A stretch of 64,000 bases of DNA, from the NCBI RefSeq assembly GCF_026544205.1, contig NZ_JALNUI010000001.1, positions 62,001-126,000 on the forward strand. Direction: 5' to 3'. The number at the start of each line of letters is the position of its first letter. Within the stretch, counting starts at the first letter, position 1. This stretch comes from Curtobacterium sp. GC_Cur_3 (lineage in GTDB: Bacteria > Actinomycetota > Actinomycetes > Actinomycetales > Microbacteriaceae). Below the pieces are notes generated by a model, which was given only the letters and a program-made list of their open reading frames with translations, was not told where the DNA came from and did no database searches. The position numbers and the translations under genes are program-made. Below are positions 27,694-37,458 of the stretch, piece after piece.

Positions 27694-29112
27694 CTAGCCG
27701 ACGGATCCTTCCATGCTCATCTCGATGAGCTTGTTGAGTTCGAGCGCGTACTCCATCGGGAGCTCGCGGGCGATCGGCTCGATGAAGCCACGGACGATCA
27801 TCGCCATTGCCTCGTCTTCCGCCATGCCACGCGACATGAGGTAGAACAGCTGCTCCTCGCTCACGCGGGAGACCGTGGCCTCGTGGCCGAGCTGGACGTC
27901 GTCGACGCGGATGTCGATCGCCGGGTACGTGTCCGAGCGCGAGACGGTGTCGACGAGCAGCGCGTCGCAGCGGACCGTGTTGGCCGAGTGGTGCGCGTTC
28001 GGGTCGACCCGGACCTCACCGCGGTAGCCGGCGCGGCCACCGCCACGGGCGATCGACTTCGACACGATGGAGGACGTCGTGTACGGCGCCATGTGGATCA
28101 TCTTCGCACCGGCGTCCTGGTGCTGACCGGGGCCCGCGAAGGCGACGGAGAGCGTCTCGCCCTTGGCGTGCTCACCGGCGAGGTAGATCGACGGGTACTT
28201 CATCGTCACCTTCGAGCCGATGTTGCCGTCGATCCACTCCATCGTCGCACCCTCGTGTGCGATCGCACGCTTGGTGACGAGGTTGTAGACGTTGTTCGAC
28301 CAGTTCTGGATCGTCGTGTAGCGAACGCGGGCGTTCTTCTTCACGATGATCTCGACGACGGCCGAGTGCAGGGAGTCCGACTTGTAGATCGGCGCGGTGC
28401 AGCCCTCGATGTAGTGGACGTAGGAGTCCTCGTCCGCGATGATCAGCGTCCGCTCGAACTGACCCATGTTCTCGGTGTTGATCCGGAAGTAGGCCTGCAG
28501 CGGGATCTCGACGTGAACGCCCTTCGGGACGTAGACGAACGACCCGCCGGACCAGACGGCCGTGTTGAGCGCGGCGAACTTGTTGTCACCGGCGGGGATC
28601 ACGGTGCCGAAGTACTCCTGGAACAGCTCCGGGTGCTCGCGCAGCGCCGTGTCGGTGTCCATGAAGATGACGCCCTGCTGCTCCAGGTCCTCGCGGATCT
28701 GGTGGTAGACGACCTCGGACTCGTACTGCGCGGCGACACCGGCGACGAGGCGCTGGCGCTCGGCCTCGGGGATGCCGAGCTTCTCGTAGGTCGAGCGGAT
28801 GTCCTCGGGCAGGTCTTCCCATGACTGGGCCTGCTTCTCCGTGGAGCGCACGAAGTACTTGATGTTGTCGAAGTCGATCCCGGTGAGGTCAGCGCCCCAC
28901 GTCGGCATCGGCTTGCGGTCGAACAGCTGGAGCCCCTTGAGACGGTTCTTCAGCATCCACTCGGGTTCGGCCTTGAGGTTCGAGATGTCGGTGACGACCT
29001 CGTCCGAGACACCGCGACGGGCGGAGGCACCGGCGGAGTCGGAGTCGGACCAACCGAACTCGTACTGGCCGAGCCCTTCGAGCTCGGGACGGTCGATGAG
29101 CACGTCGGACAT
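27694..29112 (-). CDS. sufB: Fe-S cluster assembly protein SufB
   Basis: Main scaffold for nascent Fe-S clusters, 472 residues and intact, with no intein (mycobacterial SufB often has one). The conserved [22 protein letters not shown] region carries the cluster-site cysteine, and [21 protein letters not shown] and [21 protein letters not shown] lie near the C-terminus. ATG 29112 has the strong ribosome binding site GAGGAG. It is first in the operon; no SufR-type regulator lies upstream, where ctaA diverges after 263 bp. Confidence 0.97.
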   Translation of the reverse strand: MSDVLIDRPELEGLGQYEFGWSDSDSAGASARRGVSDEVVTDISNLKAEPEWMLKNRLKGLQLFDRKPMPTWGADLTGIDFDNIKYFVRSTEKQAQSWEDLPEDIRSTYEKLGIPEAERQRLVAGVAAQYESEVVYHQIREDLEQQGVIFMDTDTALREHPELFQEYFGTVIPAGDNKFAALNTAVWSGGSFVYVPKGVHVEIPLQAYFRINTENMGQFERTLIIADEDSYVHYIEGCTAPIYKSDSLHSAVVEIIVKKNARVRYTTIQNWSNNVYNLVTKRAIAHEGATMEWIDGNIGSKVTMKYPSIYLAGEHAKGETLSVAFAGPGQHQDAGAKMIHMAPYTTSSIVSKSIARGGGRAGYRGEVRVDPNAHHSANTVRCDALLVDTVSRSDTYPAIDIRVDDVQLGHEATVSRVSEEQLFYLMSRGMAEDEAMAMIVRGFIEPIARELPMEYALELNKLIEMSMEGSVG

Positions 29113-29375
29113 GATCTCCTCGTTTCCTTCTCGCGGCAGTTCCCTGGTGGCAACCGGCGGCTGCCGATCACCATTCCATCGCGGACCACCGACAGGACGA
29201 ACCCGTCCACGGTGGTCACGCAGCTGCTGCCTCGCAACGTCATGGTTCCACGCAGTCCTGGGTGTGATCGGCGATCTCGGCCCATTCGGAGCCGGCGCCT
29301 GCCTAGACTTGACTGCTGCTGAACCCTCGAATCCTACAGGCCCGCAGCGCGGAACAACAGGAAGGCACCACCCTC

Positions 29376-30347
29376 GTGACTCGCGTCGCATCCCCCGTCG
29401 ACCAGGACGTCAGCACCCGGTGGTGGTCACTCCCCCGGCTCGTCGACCCGCGCGTGGTCGTCCTCGCCTGGGCGTCCTTCGTGGTGGAGGTCGTGCTCAT
29501 CGGCACCGGTGGCCTCGTCCGCCTGACCGCGTCGGGCCTCGGATGCCCGACCTGGCCCCGTTGCACGGCCGACTCACTCGTCTCCACGCCCGAGATGGGC
29601 GTGCACGGGATCATCGAGTTCGGCAACCGCCTGCTGACCTTCGTGCTCGTCGTCGTGGCGATCGCGATGTTCCTCGCAGTCGTCCGGATGCGTCGGACGC
29701 GCCCCGAGCTGTTCTGGCTGGCGTTCGCCCAGGGCGCAGCGATCCCCGTCCAGGCCGTCATCGGTGGCCTCAGCGTCCTGACGAACCTGAACCCCTACGT
29801 CGTCGGCCTGCACTTCGTGGTCTCGATGGCGCTGACCGCGATCACCGCGACCCTGGTCTACCGGTCGATGAACGGGCCCGGCACGGCGCGGCGCCTCGTG
29901 CCGAACTGGTATGTCGGCGTGGTCCGCGGCACGATCGCCGCCACCGCCGTGACGGTGCTCCTCGGCATCCTGACGACGGGCAGCGGACCCCACGCGGGCG
30001 CTGACGAGGCCGTCGACGGTGGCCGCCTGCACCGCACGGGCTTCGACCCGGCGGTCCTGCAGCACGTGCACGCCGTCCCCGCGTACGCCCTCTTCGCACT
30101 CACCCTCGTGCTCGTGGTCGGCGCCGTGCGGCTGCAGTTGTCGAGCAGGTGGGCGCTCCTGCTCCTGGTCGTCGAGTTCGTGCAGATCGCCGTCGGGCTG
30201 ACCCAGGCACGCACCGCACTGCCAGTCGGCCTCGTGGGGACGCACATGGTCCTGGCGGGGCTGCTCGTCGGCGCCGTCACCGTGGTCACGCTGTCCACGC
30301 GGGCGACGGCGGGCCGTGCCGCCACACGGGAGCCCGTCACGCGCTGA
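29376..30347 (+). CDS. ctaA: Heme A synthase (COX15/CtaA)
   Basis: Oxidises the heme O methyl group to make heme A for aa3 oxidase. The 323-residue membrane protein has about eight helices. Family motifs are [19 protein letters not shown] after helix 1, [24 protein letters not shown], and conserved heme-ligand histidines in helices 2, 4, 6 and 8 (for example [10 protein letters not shown] and GTHMVLAG). The extracellular Cys in [10 protein letters not shown] fits the redox-active pair of the actinobacterial type. The start is GTG 29376, with AGGAAGG as possible ribosome binding site. It converges on ctaB across a repeat-rich spacer. Confidence 0.95.
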   Translation: MTRVASPVDQDVSTRWWSLPRLVDPRVVVLAWASFVVEVVLIGTGGLVRLTASGLGCPTWPRCTADSLVSTPEMGVHGIIEFGNRLLTFVLVVVAIAMFLAVVRMRRTRPELFWLAFAQGAAIPVQAVIGGLSVLTNLNPYVVGLHFVVSMALTAITATLVYRSMNGPGTARRLVPNWYVGVVRGTIAATAVTVLLGILTTGSGPHAGADEAVDGGRLHRTGFDPAVLQHVHAVPAYALFALTLVLVVGAVRLQLSSRWALLLLVVEFVQIAVGLTQARTALPVGLVGTHMVLAGLLVGAVTVVTLSTRATAGRAATREPVTR

Positions 30348-30351
30348 GTCC

Positions 30352-30943
30352 CGGCGACACGCCCCCGTCTGCGCGATACGCCCCCGTCTCGGCGGTTGCG
30401 AGGCGTCCACCCCGCCCCGCGGGTCACCCGCTCGCCGGTCGCTGTCGAGAGACCCGCCTGTCGTTGCGGCACTCCCCCGTGTGACAGTTCTGACGAGACA
30501 CCCCCGTCTGCACGCGACACCCCCGTGTGGGCGAGACGGCCTCGTTCTGCGCGAGACAGGCGAGTCGAGCGCGAGAGGCTCGTCCTCCGCGAGACACCCC
30601 TGTCTGCGCGAGACACCGCCAGGCCGACGAGACGACGCCGTTTTCTGCGGCGTCTCGCCCTCCGCGAGGCGTCTCGCTGAGACACCGGCGTCGCGCGCCT
30701 CCCCAGCACGGCGTCTCGCCCTCCACCAGGCGTCTCACCGAGACCGGCGTCTCGCGCCTCCCCAGCACGGCGTCTCGCCCATCGCGAGGCGTCTCGCTGA
30801 GACACCGGCGTCTCGCGCGCCCCCAGCACCGCCGCCTCGCCCTTCGCCCGGCATCTCGGTGAGACGCCGACGTCTCGGGCTTCACCGGCGCGGGTCCGCA
30901 CCGAGACGCCGGTGTCTCGCGTCGAGACGGGGGCGTGTCGCCG
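30352..30943. repeat. Palindrome cluster bounded by a 19-bp inverted repeat
   Basis: Left arm 30352-30370 (cggcgacacgcccccgtct) and right arm 30925-30943 are exact reverse complements. Inside are many copies of gagaca, ccccgtct and cgtctcg. No matching target-site duplication was found outside the arms, and no transposase lies inside. Confidence 0.8.
30648..30890. repeat. Tandem array of about four 59-62 bp units
   Basis: Units start at 30648, 30709, 30768 and 30829 with cggcgtctcg or a variant. Units 1 to 3 are close to identical and share the end cccagca; unit 4 is more diverged. Each unit contains GTCTCG and GAGAC so it can fold on itself. Unit lengths of 59-62 bp with no distinct spacers rule out a CRISPR-type layout. 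Confidence 0.85.
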
Positions 30944-30989
30944 CGCCGGACGCGGCGGGAGCGCACCGGACGACGCACCACCCACCGGG

Positions 30990-31025
30990 CGGGAGGCTCG
31001 GGGCGGGCCCGGCACGAGCCTCCCG
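30990..31025. terminator. Hairpin between ctaA and ctaB
   Basis: A perfect 11-bp inverted repeat (cgggaggctcg, 30990-31000, and its complement 31015-31025) with a 14-base loop. It has the GGGAGGC core and lies about 100 bases past the ctaB stop, so it may act as its terminator. Confidence 0.5.
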
Positions 31026-31123
31026 GCCGAAGCGGTGCCGGACTGCACCCCGGACACGACGAGGTCGACGTCGTGCGACGTCGACCCTGTCGTTCTACGT
31101 CGGAACAGTGCCCGACCGGACGC

Positions 31124-32095
31124 CTAGAAGCTGAAGACCTGCGGCAGCAGCGGGTCGATGCCCACGGCGATGAAGAGCAGCGTCAGGTACGTGATCGAGC
31201 TGTGGAAGACCCGCATCGGCTGCACGTGCTCGACGTGCTGGATGGCCCGCGTGTAGAGCTTGTGCGACTCGACGACGAACCAGATGCCGCCGGCCAACGC
31301 GACCACCGTGTAGAGCGGCCCCATGTGGGCGACCGGGATCAGCAGCAGCGAGCAGACGAGGGTCGCCCAGGCGTAGAGCACGACCTGCAGCCCGACGACC
31401 GTGCGGCCCCGGACGACGGCGAGCATCGGCACGTCGGCGGCGTCGTAGTCGTCGCGGTACTTCATCGACAGCGGCCAGTAGTGCGGCGGCGTCCAGAGGA
31501 AGATCACCATGAAGAGGATGACCGGCGCCCAGGTCAGCGACCCGGTGACGGCAGCCCAGCCGATGAGCACGGGCATGCAGCCGGCGGAGCCGCCCCAGAC
31601 GATGTTCTGCGGGGTGCGGCGCTTGAGCCACAGCGTGTAGACGAAGACGTAGATCAGGATGGCGGCGACGCTGAGCGCGGCCGCGAGCCAGTTCACCAGG
31701 AAGCCGAGCACCGCCGTCGACCCGATGCCGAGGATCCAGGAGAACACCAGAGCCTGGCGGTCGGTGAGCTCACCCGTGACCAGGGGGCGCGTGCTGGTCC
31801 GCTTCATCAGGCGGTCGATGTCGCGGTCGATGTAGCAGTTGAAGGCCGACGCCGAGCCGGCCGACATCGCACCGCCGAGGAGCGTCCAGAACACGAGCCA
31901 CAGGTCCGGCACCCCGCGCTGGGCGAGGAACATCGTCGGGGCGGTCGTGACGAGCAGCAGTTCCATGACGCGCGGCTTCGTCAGCGAGACGTACGCCCGG
32001 ACCTTGCGGGACAGCGTCGAGCGTCGCTCGATGTCGGGCCTGGTCACGGTGGCAGTCGGCAAGGGGACCTCAGTCTGTGTCGCTTCAGCTCGCAC
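31124..32095 (-). CDS. ctaB: Protoheme IX farnesyltransferase (heme O synthase)
   Basis: Attaches a farnesyl group to heme B to form heme O, the CtaA substrate. It has 323 residues from the chosen start and about eight or nine helices. The UbiA-type Asp motifs are [15 protein letters not shown] in loop 2-3 and [13 protein letters not shown] in loop 6-7, both intact. GTG 32095 gives a normal length; an in-frame GTG at 32149 would add 18 Arg/Pro-rich residues. It diverges from tkt. Confidence 0.95.
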   Translation of the reverse strand: MRAEATQTEVPLPTATVTRPDIERRSTLSRKVRAYVSLTKPRVMELLLVTTAPTMFLAQRGVPDLWLVFWTLLGGAMSAGSASAFNCYIDRDIDRLMKRTSTRPLVTGELTDRQALVFSWILGIGSTAVLGFLVNWLAAALSVAAILIYVFVYTLWLKRRTPQNIVWGGSAGCMPVLIGWAAVTGSLTWAPVILFMVIFLWTPPHYWPLSMKYRDDYDAADVPMLAVVRGRTVVGLQVVLYAWATLVCSLLLIPVAHMGPLYTVVALAGGIWFVVESHKLYTRAIQHVEHVQPMRVFHSSITYLTLLFIAVGIDPLLPQVFSF

Positions 32096-32446
32096 ACTCG
32101 GTGGACGGCGTCCTCGGCGTCCGGGCGTGCGCTGACCCGGTGTGTCCACGGGTCACCACCACTTTACGCGATGCAACCGACGGAGCGGTGCCCCGGTGTC
32201 ACTGCGTCGTCGCAGGATCGACCTCAGGTGGACACCCGTGTGAACAGGCGGGGTCACCTGGACACCTTCTGAGTGGCAGTTCACTATGCTGGAAGGGCCA
32301 TCCGCAGTGTGCCCCGAAGACGTCGGCCGCGAACGAGTCGGTCGGCCGCCGTTGACCGGCGACCTGACGGGGCCCCGGGTGGCCACCATGTCCGTGCGGT
32401 GGCACGAGCCCTCGCACACGTCGCATCAAGAAGGGTCAACATCCAA
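32096..32446. promoter_or_regulatory. Divergent spacer between ctaB and tkt
   Basis: About 350 bp hold the promoters of both genes. TATGCT at 32285-32290, preceded by cac, is a good -10 for tkt and would leave a leader of about 150 bases. An aagaagg-type Shine-Dalgarno lies about ten bases before the tkt GTG. I see no riboswitch-like structure and no other gene. Confidence 0.45.
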
Positions 32447-34543
32447 GTGGCTGAATTCACCTGGGACGCCATCGACAAGAAGGCCGTCGACACGGCGCGC
32501 GTACTCGCCGCCGACTCCGTGGAGGCGGCCGGCAACGGTCACCCCGGCACCGCGATGAGCCTCGCCCCGCTCGCACACCTCCTGTTCCAGAAGGTGATGC
32601 ACCGCGACCCGAGCGACTCCACCTGGATCGGACGCGACCGCTTCATCCTCTCCGCGGGTCACGCGTCCATCCTCCAGTACGTGCAGTTCTACCTGCACGG
32701 CTACGGCCTCGAGATCGAGGACCTCCAGCAGCTCCGCAAGTGGGGCTCGAAGACGCCGGGTCACCCGGAGTACGGCCACACGGACGGCGTGGAGATCACC
32801 ACCGGCCCGCTCGGCCAGGGCTTCGCGTCCTCGGTCGGCTTCGCCTACGCGCAGCGCTTCGAGCGTGGCCTGTTCGACCCGGAGACCCCGGCCGGCCAGT
32901 CCCCCTTCGACCACTTCACCTACGTGATCGCCGGCGACGGCGACATGCAGGAAGGCGTGACGAACGAGGCAGCCTCGCTCGCCGGTCGTCAGCAGCTCGG
33001 CAACCTCATCGCGTTCTACGACTCGAACCAGATCTCGATCGAGGACAACACCGACATCGCCTTCTCGGAGAGCGTCGCCGACCGGTACAAGGCGCTCGGC
33101 TGGCACGTCCAGACCGTCGACTGGAAGAAGACCGGCGAGTACTCCGAGGACGTCGAGGAGCTGTACGCAGCCGTCGAGGCAGCCAAGCAGGTCACCGACC
33201 AGCCGTCGCTCATCGTCCTCAAGACGATCATCGGCTGGCCGTCGCCGACCAAGCAGAACTCCGGCAAGATCCACGGCTCCGCGCTCGGCGCCGAGGAGAT
33301 CAAGGGCCTGAAGGAGGTCCTCGGCTTCGACACCGAGAAGACCTTCGAGGTCGCCCCCGAGGTCCTCGAGTACACCCGTGGCGCCGTCGCCAAGGGCCAG
33401 GCGCAGCACGCCGAGTGGCAGAAGTCCTTCGACGCGTGGGCCGCGGCCAACGCCGAGAAGAAGGCACTGTTCGACCGGATGAACGCCAAGGAGCTCCCCG
33501 AGGGCCTCGAGGCAGCGCTGCCGGTGTTCAGCACCGAGAAGGCCGTCTCGACCCGCGCCGCCTCCGGCAAGGTCATCAACGCCATCGCGCCGCACATGCC
33601 CGAGTTCTGGGGCGGGTCCGCTGACCTCGCCGAGTCGAACCTCACCACGATCGAGGGCGCCAAGTCCTTCGGTCCGGCCGAGGCCTCGACGTCGACCTGG
33701 AGCACCGACCCGTTCGGCCACGTGCTGCACTTCGGCATCCGCGAGCACGCGATGGGCGCGATCCTCAACGGCATCGTGCTGCACGGCAACACGCGTCCGT
33801 TCGGTGGCACCTTCCTGATCTTCAGCGACTACATGCGTCCGGCAGTCCGTCTCGCCGCCCTCATGAAGGCGCCGGCGATCTACGTCTGGACCCACGACTC
33901 CATCGCCCTCGGCGAGGACGGCCCGACGCACCAGCCGATCGAGCAGCTCACGGCCCTCCGTGCGATCCCGGGTCTCGACGTCGTCCGCCCGGCCGACGCC
34001 AACGAGGTCGCGCACGCCTGGCTGACCATCCTCAAGCACACCGACCGCCCGGCCGGTCTGGCGCTCAGCCGCCAGAACCTCCCGGTGTTCGAGCGTGGCG
34101 AGGGCGACGCATCGGGTGAGACGCTCGCGTCCGCCGCGAACGTCGCCAAGGGCGCGTACGTGCTCGCCGAGGCGCCGAACGGCACCCCGGACGTCATCCT
34201 CATCGGCTCCGGCTCCGAGGTCCAGATCGCGCTCGACGCCCGCGAGCAGCTCAAGGGCGAGGGCATCAACGCCCGCGTCGTGTCGGCTCCGTCGCTCGAG
34301 TGGTTCTTCGCGCAGGACGAGGCCTACCGCGAGTCGGTGCTCCCCGCCGCGATCAAGGCCCGCGTCTCGGTCGAGGCCGGCATCGGCATGAGCTGGCGCG
34401 ACGTCGTCGGCGACGCCGGCCGCAGCGTGTCGATCGAGCACTTCGGTGCCTCGGCCGACTACCAGAAGCTGTACGACGAGTTCGGCTTCACCACGGAGCA
34501 CGTCCTCGCCGCGGCGAAGGAAACCATCGCAGCAGCGTCCTGA
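32447..34543 (+). CDS. tkt: Transketolase
   Basis: Thiamine-diphosphate enzyme of the non-oxidative pentose phosphate pathway, 698 residues. The ThDP-binding [18 protein letters not shown] is near residues 163-180. Substrate histidines lie in [10 protein letters not shown] and in the TGPLGQG region. In the pyrimidine domain [10 protein letters not shown] carries the catalytic Glu, and [18 protein letters not shown] follows. GTG 32447 is chosen by alignment to [18 protein letters not shown]. First gene of a carbon-flow run that continues through pgl. Confidence 0.97.
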   Translation: MAEFTWDAIDKKAVDTARVLAADSVEAAGNGHPGTAMSLAPLAHLLFQKVMHRDPSDSTWIGRDRFILSAGHASILQYVQFYLHGYGLEIEDLQQLRKWGSKTPGHPEYGHTDGVEITTGPLGQGFASSVGFAYAQRFERGLFDPETPAGQSPFDHFTYVIAGDGDMQEGVTNEAASLAGRQQLGNLIAFYDSNQISIEDNTDIAFSESVADRYKALGWHVQTVDWKKTGEYSEDVEELYAAVEAAKQVTDQPSLIVLKTIIGWPSPTKQNSGKIHGSALGAEEIKGLKEVLGFDTEKTFEVAPEVLEYTRGAVAKGQAQHAEWQKSFDAWAAANAEKKALFDRMNAKELPEGLEAALPVFSTEKAVSTRAASGKVINAIAPHMPEFWGGSADLAESNLTTIEGAKSFGPAEASTSTWSTDPFGHVLHFGIREHAMGAILNGIVLHGNTRPFGGTFLIFSDYMRPAVRLAALMKAPAIYVWTHDSIALGEDGPTHQPIEQLTALRAIPGLDVVRPADANEVAHAWLTILKHTDRPAGLALSRQNLPVFERGEGDASGETLASAANVAKGAYVLAEAPNGTPDVILIGSGSEVQIALDAREQLKGEGINARVVSAPSLEWFFAQDEAYRESVLPAAIKARVSVEAGIGMSWRDVVGDAGRSVSIEHFGASADYQKLYDEFGFTTEHVLAAAKETIAAAS

Positions 34544-34546
34544 GTC

Positions 34547-34577
34547 ACGAGGGCCGGGTCCGGATCACGGACCCGGC
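34547..34577. terminator. Hairpin in the tkt-tal spacer
   Basis: agggccgggtccg pairs with cggacccggccct around a short loop, immediately after the tkt stop. It may reduce tkt readthrough into tal or stabilise the tkt 3' end. Confidence 0.65.
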
Positions 34578-34583
34578 CCTTCC

Positions 34584-34623
34584 GACGGGAGGCCCCCTGC
34601 GGCCCCGCAACGGGCTTCCCGTC
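34584..34623. terminator. Second hairpin in the tkt-tal spacer (GGGAGGC family)
   Basis: gacgggaggccc (34584-34595) pairs with gggcttcccgtc (34612-34623), 11 of 12 positions, with a 16-base loop. Confidence 0.55.
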
Positions 34624-34695
34624 CTCAGGCGCTCACCCCACAGACCCCGACTCACCGCTCAGAGCGAGCGCACGTCGACGAAAGAAGAGAAACAC

Positions 34696-35811
34696 ATGAC
34701 TGACACCACCCCCACCGAAGCCCTCTCCGCCGTCGGCGTGAGCATCTGGCTCGACGACCTCTCCCGCGAGCTCCTCGAGACCGGGCGTCTCGAGAACCTC
34801 ATCAAGGACCGCAACGTCGTCGGCGTGACGACCAACCCGACGATCTTCGCGTCGGCACTCGCCAAGGGCGAGCGCTACGACGACCAGGTCAAGGAGCTCG
34901 CCGCGGCGGACACCGACGTGACCGACGCGATCTTCGCGATCACCACGCAGGACGTCGCCAACGCGTCCGACGTCTTCAAGCCGATCTACGACGAGACCAA
35001 GGGCTTCGACGGCCGTGTCTCGATCGAGGTCGAGCCGGGCCTGGCCCACGACACCGCGAAGACCATCGAGCAGGCCAAGTTCCTGTTCGAGAAGGTCGGC
35101 CGCGAGAACGTCCTCATCAAGATCCCCGCGACGCTCGAGGGCCTCGAGGCCATCACCGAGGTCATCGGCGCCGGCATCTCGGTCAACGTCACCCTGATCT
35201 TCTCGCTCGAGCGCTACCGCGCGGTCATCGACGCCTACCTCGGTGGGCTCGAGAAGGCCAAGGCCGCCGGCCACGACCTCTCGAAGATCCACTCGGTCGC
35301 GTCCTTCTTCGTGTCGCGCGTCGACTCCGAGATCGACAAGCGCCTCGACGCCGTCGGCACCGACGAGGCCAAGGCCCTGAAGTCGAAGGCCGGCATCGCC
35401 AACGCCCAGCTCGCCTACCAGGTGTGGACCCAGGCCTTCGCCTCGGAGCGCGCCCTCGGCCTGCTCGAGTCCGGCGCCAACACGCAGCGTCCGCTCTGGG
35501 CCTCGACCGGTGTCAAGGACCCGTCGCTCTCCGACACGCTGTACGTGACCGAGCTCGCCGCGCCGAACACCGTCAACACGATGCCCGGCAAGACGCTCGA
35601 GGCCACGTTCGACCATGGCCAGGTGCACGGCGACGCGATCGCGGGCACCTTCGACTCGGCCAACGAGTTCATGGACCAGCTGGCTGCGGCCGGCGTCGAC
35701 TACGACGACGTCGTCGGGCTCCTCGAGAAGGAGGGCGTGGACAAGTTCAACGTCTCCTGGGGTGAGCTCGTCGAGACCGTCAAGACGGCACTCGAGAACG
35801 CCAAGAAGTAG
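34696..35811 (+). CDS. tal: Transaldolase
   Basis: Transfers dihydroxyacetone units between sugar phosphates. It has 371 residues, the long actinobacterial type. The Schiff-base lysine is Lys142 in [23 protein letters not shown] near residue 45 and [16 protein letters not shown] are family hallmarks. ATG 34696 follows an AGAAGAGAA ribosome binding site. The TAG stop overlaps the pgi GTG (TAGTG). In some actinobacteria Tal and Pgi are fused, which fits this tight junction. Confidence 0.96.
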   Translation: MTDTTPTEALSAVGVSIWLDDLSRELLETGRLENLIKDRNVVGVTTNPTIFASALAKGERYDDQVKELAAADTDVTDAIFAITTQDVANASDVFKPIYDETKGFDGRVSIEVEPGLAHDTAKTIEQAKFLFEKVGRENVLIKIPATLEGLEAITEVIGAGISVNVTLIFSLERYRAVIDAYLGGLEKAKAAGHDLSKIHSVASFFVSRVDSEIDKRLDAVGTDEAKALKSKAGIANAQLAYQVWTQAFASERALGLLESGANTQRPLWASTGVKDPSLSDTLYVTELAAPNTVNTMPGKTLEATFDHGQVHGDAIAGTFDSANEFMDQLAAAGVDYDDVVGLLEKEGVDKFNVSWGELVETVKTALENAKK

Positions 35812-37436
35812 TGACAGTCTCCATCGCCGCCAGGGGTGACGCGGCGCGGGCCATCGAAGTGGTGGTCCCGCGCCTCGTCACCGACCTGGTGGCGTCGGGC
35901 ATCACCGCCCAGGACCCCGACCTCTGGGGCCCGGCGGCGGAGACCGAGGCCTCCTCGCGCCTCGGGTGGGTCGAAGCCGTCGCGGTCTCGCGACCGCTCG
36001 TCCCGCAGATCGTCGAACTGCGCGAGCAGCTCCACGCCGACGGGATCGACCACGTCGTCCTCGCCGGCATGGGCGGCTCGTCCTTGGCACCCGAGGTCAT
36101 CACCCGCACGGCGGGCGTCCCCCTCACGGTGCTCGACTCGACCGACCCCGCCCAGGTCACCGCAGCGCTGACCGACCGACTCGAGCGCACCGTGCTCGTC
36201 GTCTCGTCGAAGTCCGGCTCCACGCTCGAGACGGACTCGCAGCGCCGCATCTACGAACAGGCGTTCCAGGACGCCGGCATCGACCCCACCAACCGCATCG
36301 TCGTCGTCACCGACCCGGGCTCCCCGCTCGAGGCCGCTGCGAACGACGCCGGCTACCGCGTCTTCACCGCCGACCCCACCGTCGGCGGCCGCTGGTCGGC
36401 ACTGACCGCGTTCGGGCTCGTGCCGTCGGGGCTCGCCGGTGCGGACATCGAGGAGCTGCTTGACGAGGCCGACGCCATCTCGGCGCTCCTGGCAGTCGAC
36501 ATCGACGAGAACCCCGGACTCGTGCTCGGCGCGGTCCTCGCCGGCACCGATCCCCTGCGCGACAAGATCGGCATCGTCGCGGACGGCACCCACATCATCG
36601 GGTTCGCCGACTGGGCCGAGCAGCTGATCGCCGAGTCCACCGGCAAGGCCGGCAGGGGCCTGCTCCCCGTCGTCCTCGACGTCGACGCCCCTGAGCTCAC
36701 CGCCGACCTGCACGACCTGCAGGTCATCCGGCTCGTCGGCTCGGCCCACGAGGAACGCCACGTCGCCGACCACGAGGTCGAGATCACCGGCACGCTCGGT
36801 GGCCAGTTCCTCGTGTGGGAGTACGCCGTGGCCGTCGCCGGGCGTCTGCTCGGCATCGACCCGTTCGACCAGCCCGACGTGGAGGCCGCCAAGGTCGCCA
36901 CCCGGGCGCTGCTCGAGGGCGACGGCGACCAGCCGGCGTCCGCGCCGGCCGAACCCGCCTTCCGCGAGTCCGGCATCGCGGTGTCCGCGACCGGTCTCGA
37001 GACCGGCAGCAGCATCGCCCAGGCCGTGTCGAGCCTCCTGTCCGCTGTCGGCCCCGACGGCTACGTCGCCATCCAGGCGTACGTGGACCGCGGCGTCAAC
37101 CGCGAGCTCGCGGTGCTCCGCGACATCGTCGCCGAGCGCATCGGCCGACCGGTCACGTTCGGCTACGGCCCGCGGTTCCTGCACTCCACCGGCCAGTACC
37201 ACAAGGGCGGACCCGCGACGGGGGTGTTCCTGCAGATCCTCGCGGACGACGCAGGCGACCTGCCGATCCCCGGGCGGCCCTTCACGTTCGGCCAGCTCAT
37301 CCGGGCCCAGGCAGCCGGGGACGCCAGCGTCCTCGCGCAGCACGGCCGCCCGGTGCTGACGCTGTCGTCCGGGGACCTCCCCGCCCTGGCAGACGTCGTC
37401 ACCGCCGCGGTCCAGGGGCCCACACCCACTTCCTGA
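35811..37436 (+). CDS. pgi: Glucose-6-phosphate isomerase (actinobacterial Tal-adjacent type)
   Basis: SIS-fold sugar isomerase of 541 residues. VVLAGMGGSSLAPEVI is near residue 83 and the phosphate-binding SSKSGSTLETD near 135. HSTGQYHKGGPATGVFLQI carries the conserved His near the C-terminus. Interconversion of glucose- and fructose-6-phosphate is expected. GTG 35811 overlaps the tal stop. It differs from the classic Pgi sequence and matches the Pgi half of bifunctional Tal-Pgi proteins (inference from motifs). Confidence 0.9.
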   Translation: MTVSIAARGDAARAIEVVVPRLVTDLVASGITAQDPDLWGPAAETEASSRLGWVEAVAVSRPLVPQIVELREQLHADGIDHVVLAGMGGSSLAPEVITRTAGVPLTVLDSTDPAQVTAALTDRLERTVLVVSSKSGSTLETDSQRRIYEQAFQDAGIDPTNRIVVVTDPGSPLEAAANDAGYRVFTADPTVGGRWSALTAFGLVPSGLAGADIEELLDEADAISALLAVDIDENPGLVLGAVLAGTDPLRDKIGIVADGTHIIGFADWAEQLIAESTGKAGRGLLPVVLDVDAPELTADLHDLQVIRLVGSAHEERHVADHEVEITGTLGGQFLVWEYAVAVAGRLLGIDPFDQPDVEAAKVATRALLEGDGDQPASAPAEPAFRESGIAVSATGLETGSSIAQAVSSLLSAVGPDGYVAIQAYVDRGVNRELAVLRDIVAERIGRPVTFGYGPRFLHSTGQYHKGGPATGVFLQILADDAGDLPIPGRPFTFGQLIRAQAAGDASVLAQHGRPVLTLSSGDLPALADVVTAAVQGPTPTS

Positions 37437-37458
37437 CACCAAAGGAGTTCACCGACAC

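Larger units (their letters stand above)
30348..31123. other. 776-bp convergent spacer between ctaA and ctaB, packed with palindromic repeats
   Basis: No credible gene is seen. The sequence from about 30352 to 30943 is built from variants of GAGAC-N-CC and GG-N-GTCTC in both orientations. It includes a roughly 61-bp tandem array (30648-30890), an end pair of 19-bp perfect inverted repeats and, further right, a GGGAGGC-type hairpin at 30990-31025. Long open frames across it encode only low-complexity Arg/Ser/Thr repeats. Confidence 0.9.

Noticed and set aside
30648-30890. Possible CRISPR array in the ctaA-ctaB spacer
   Set aside because: Units are contiguous, about 61 bp, with no distinct unique spacers of regular size, and no cas genes are in the window.
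30352-30943. Complete insertion sequence or MITE
   Set aside because: There is a 19-bp inverted repeat, but no transposase, no target-site duplication, and the inner repeats are the same motif as the ends. Kept only as a repeat cluster.
29858-31057. Minus-strand open frame of about 400 codons across the ctaA 3' half and the palindrome cluster
   Set aside because: The product is a string of Arg/Ser/Thr-rich repeats dictated by the DNA repeats; the first part is antisense to ctaA. No domain or start signal.
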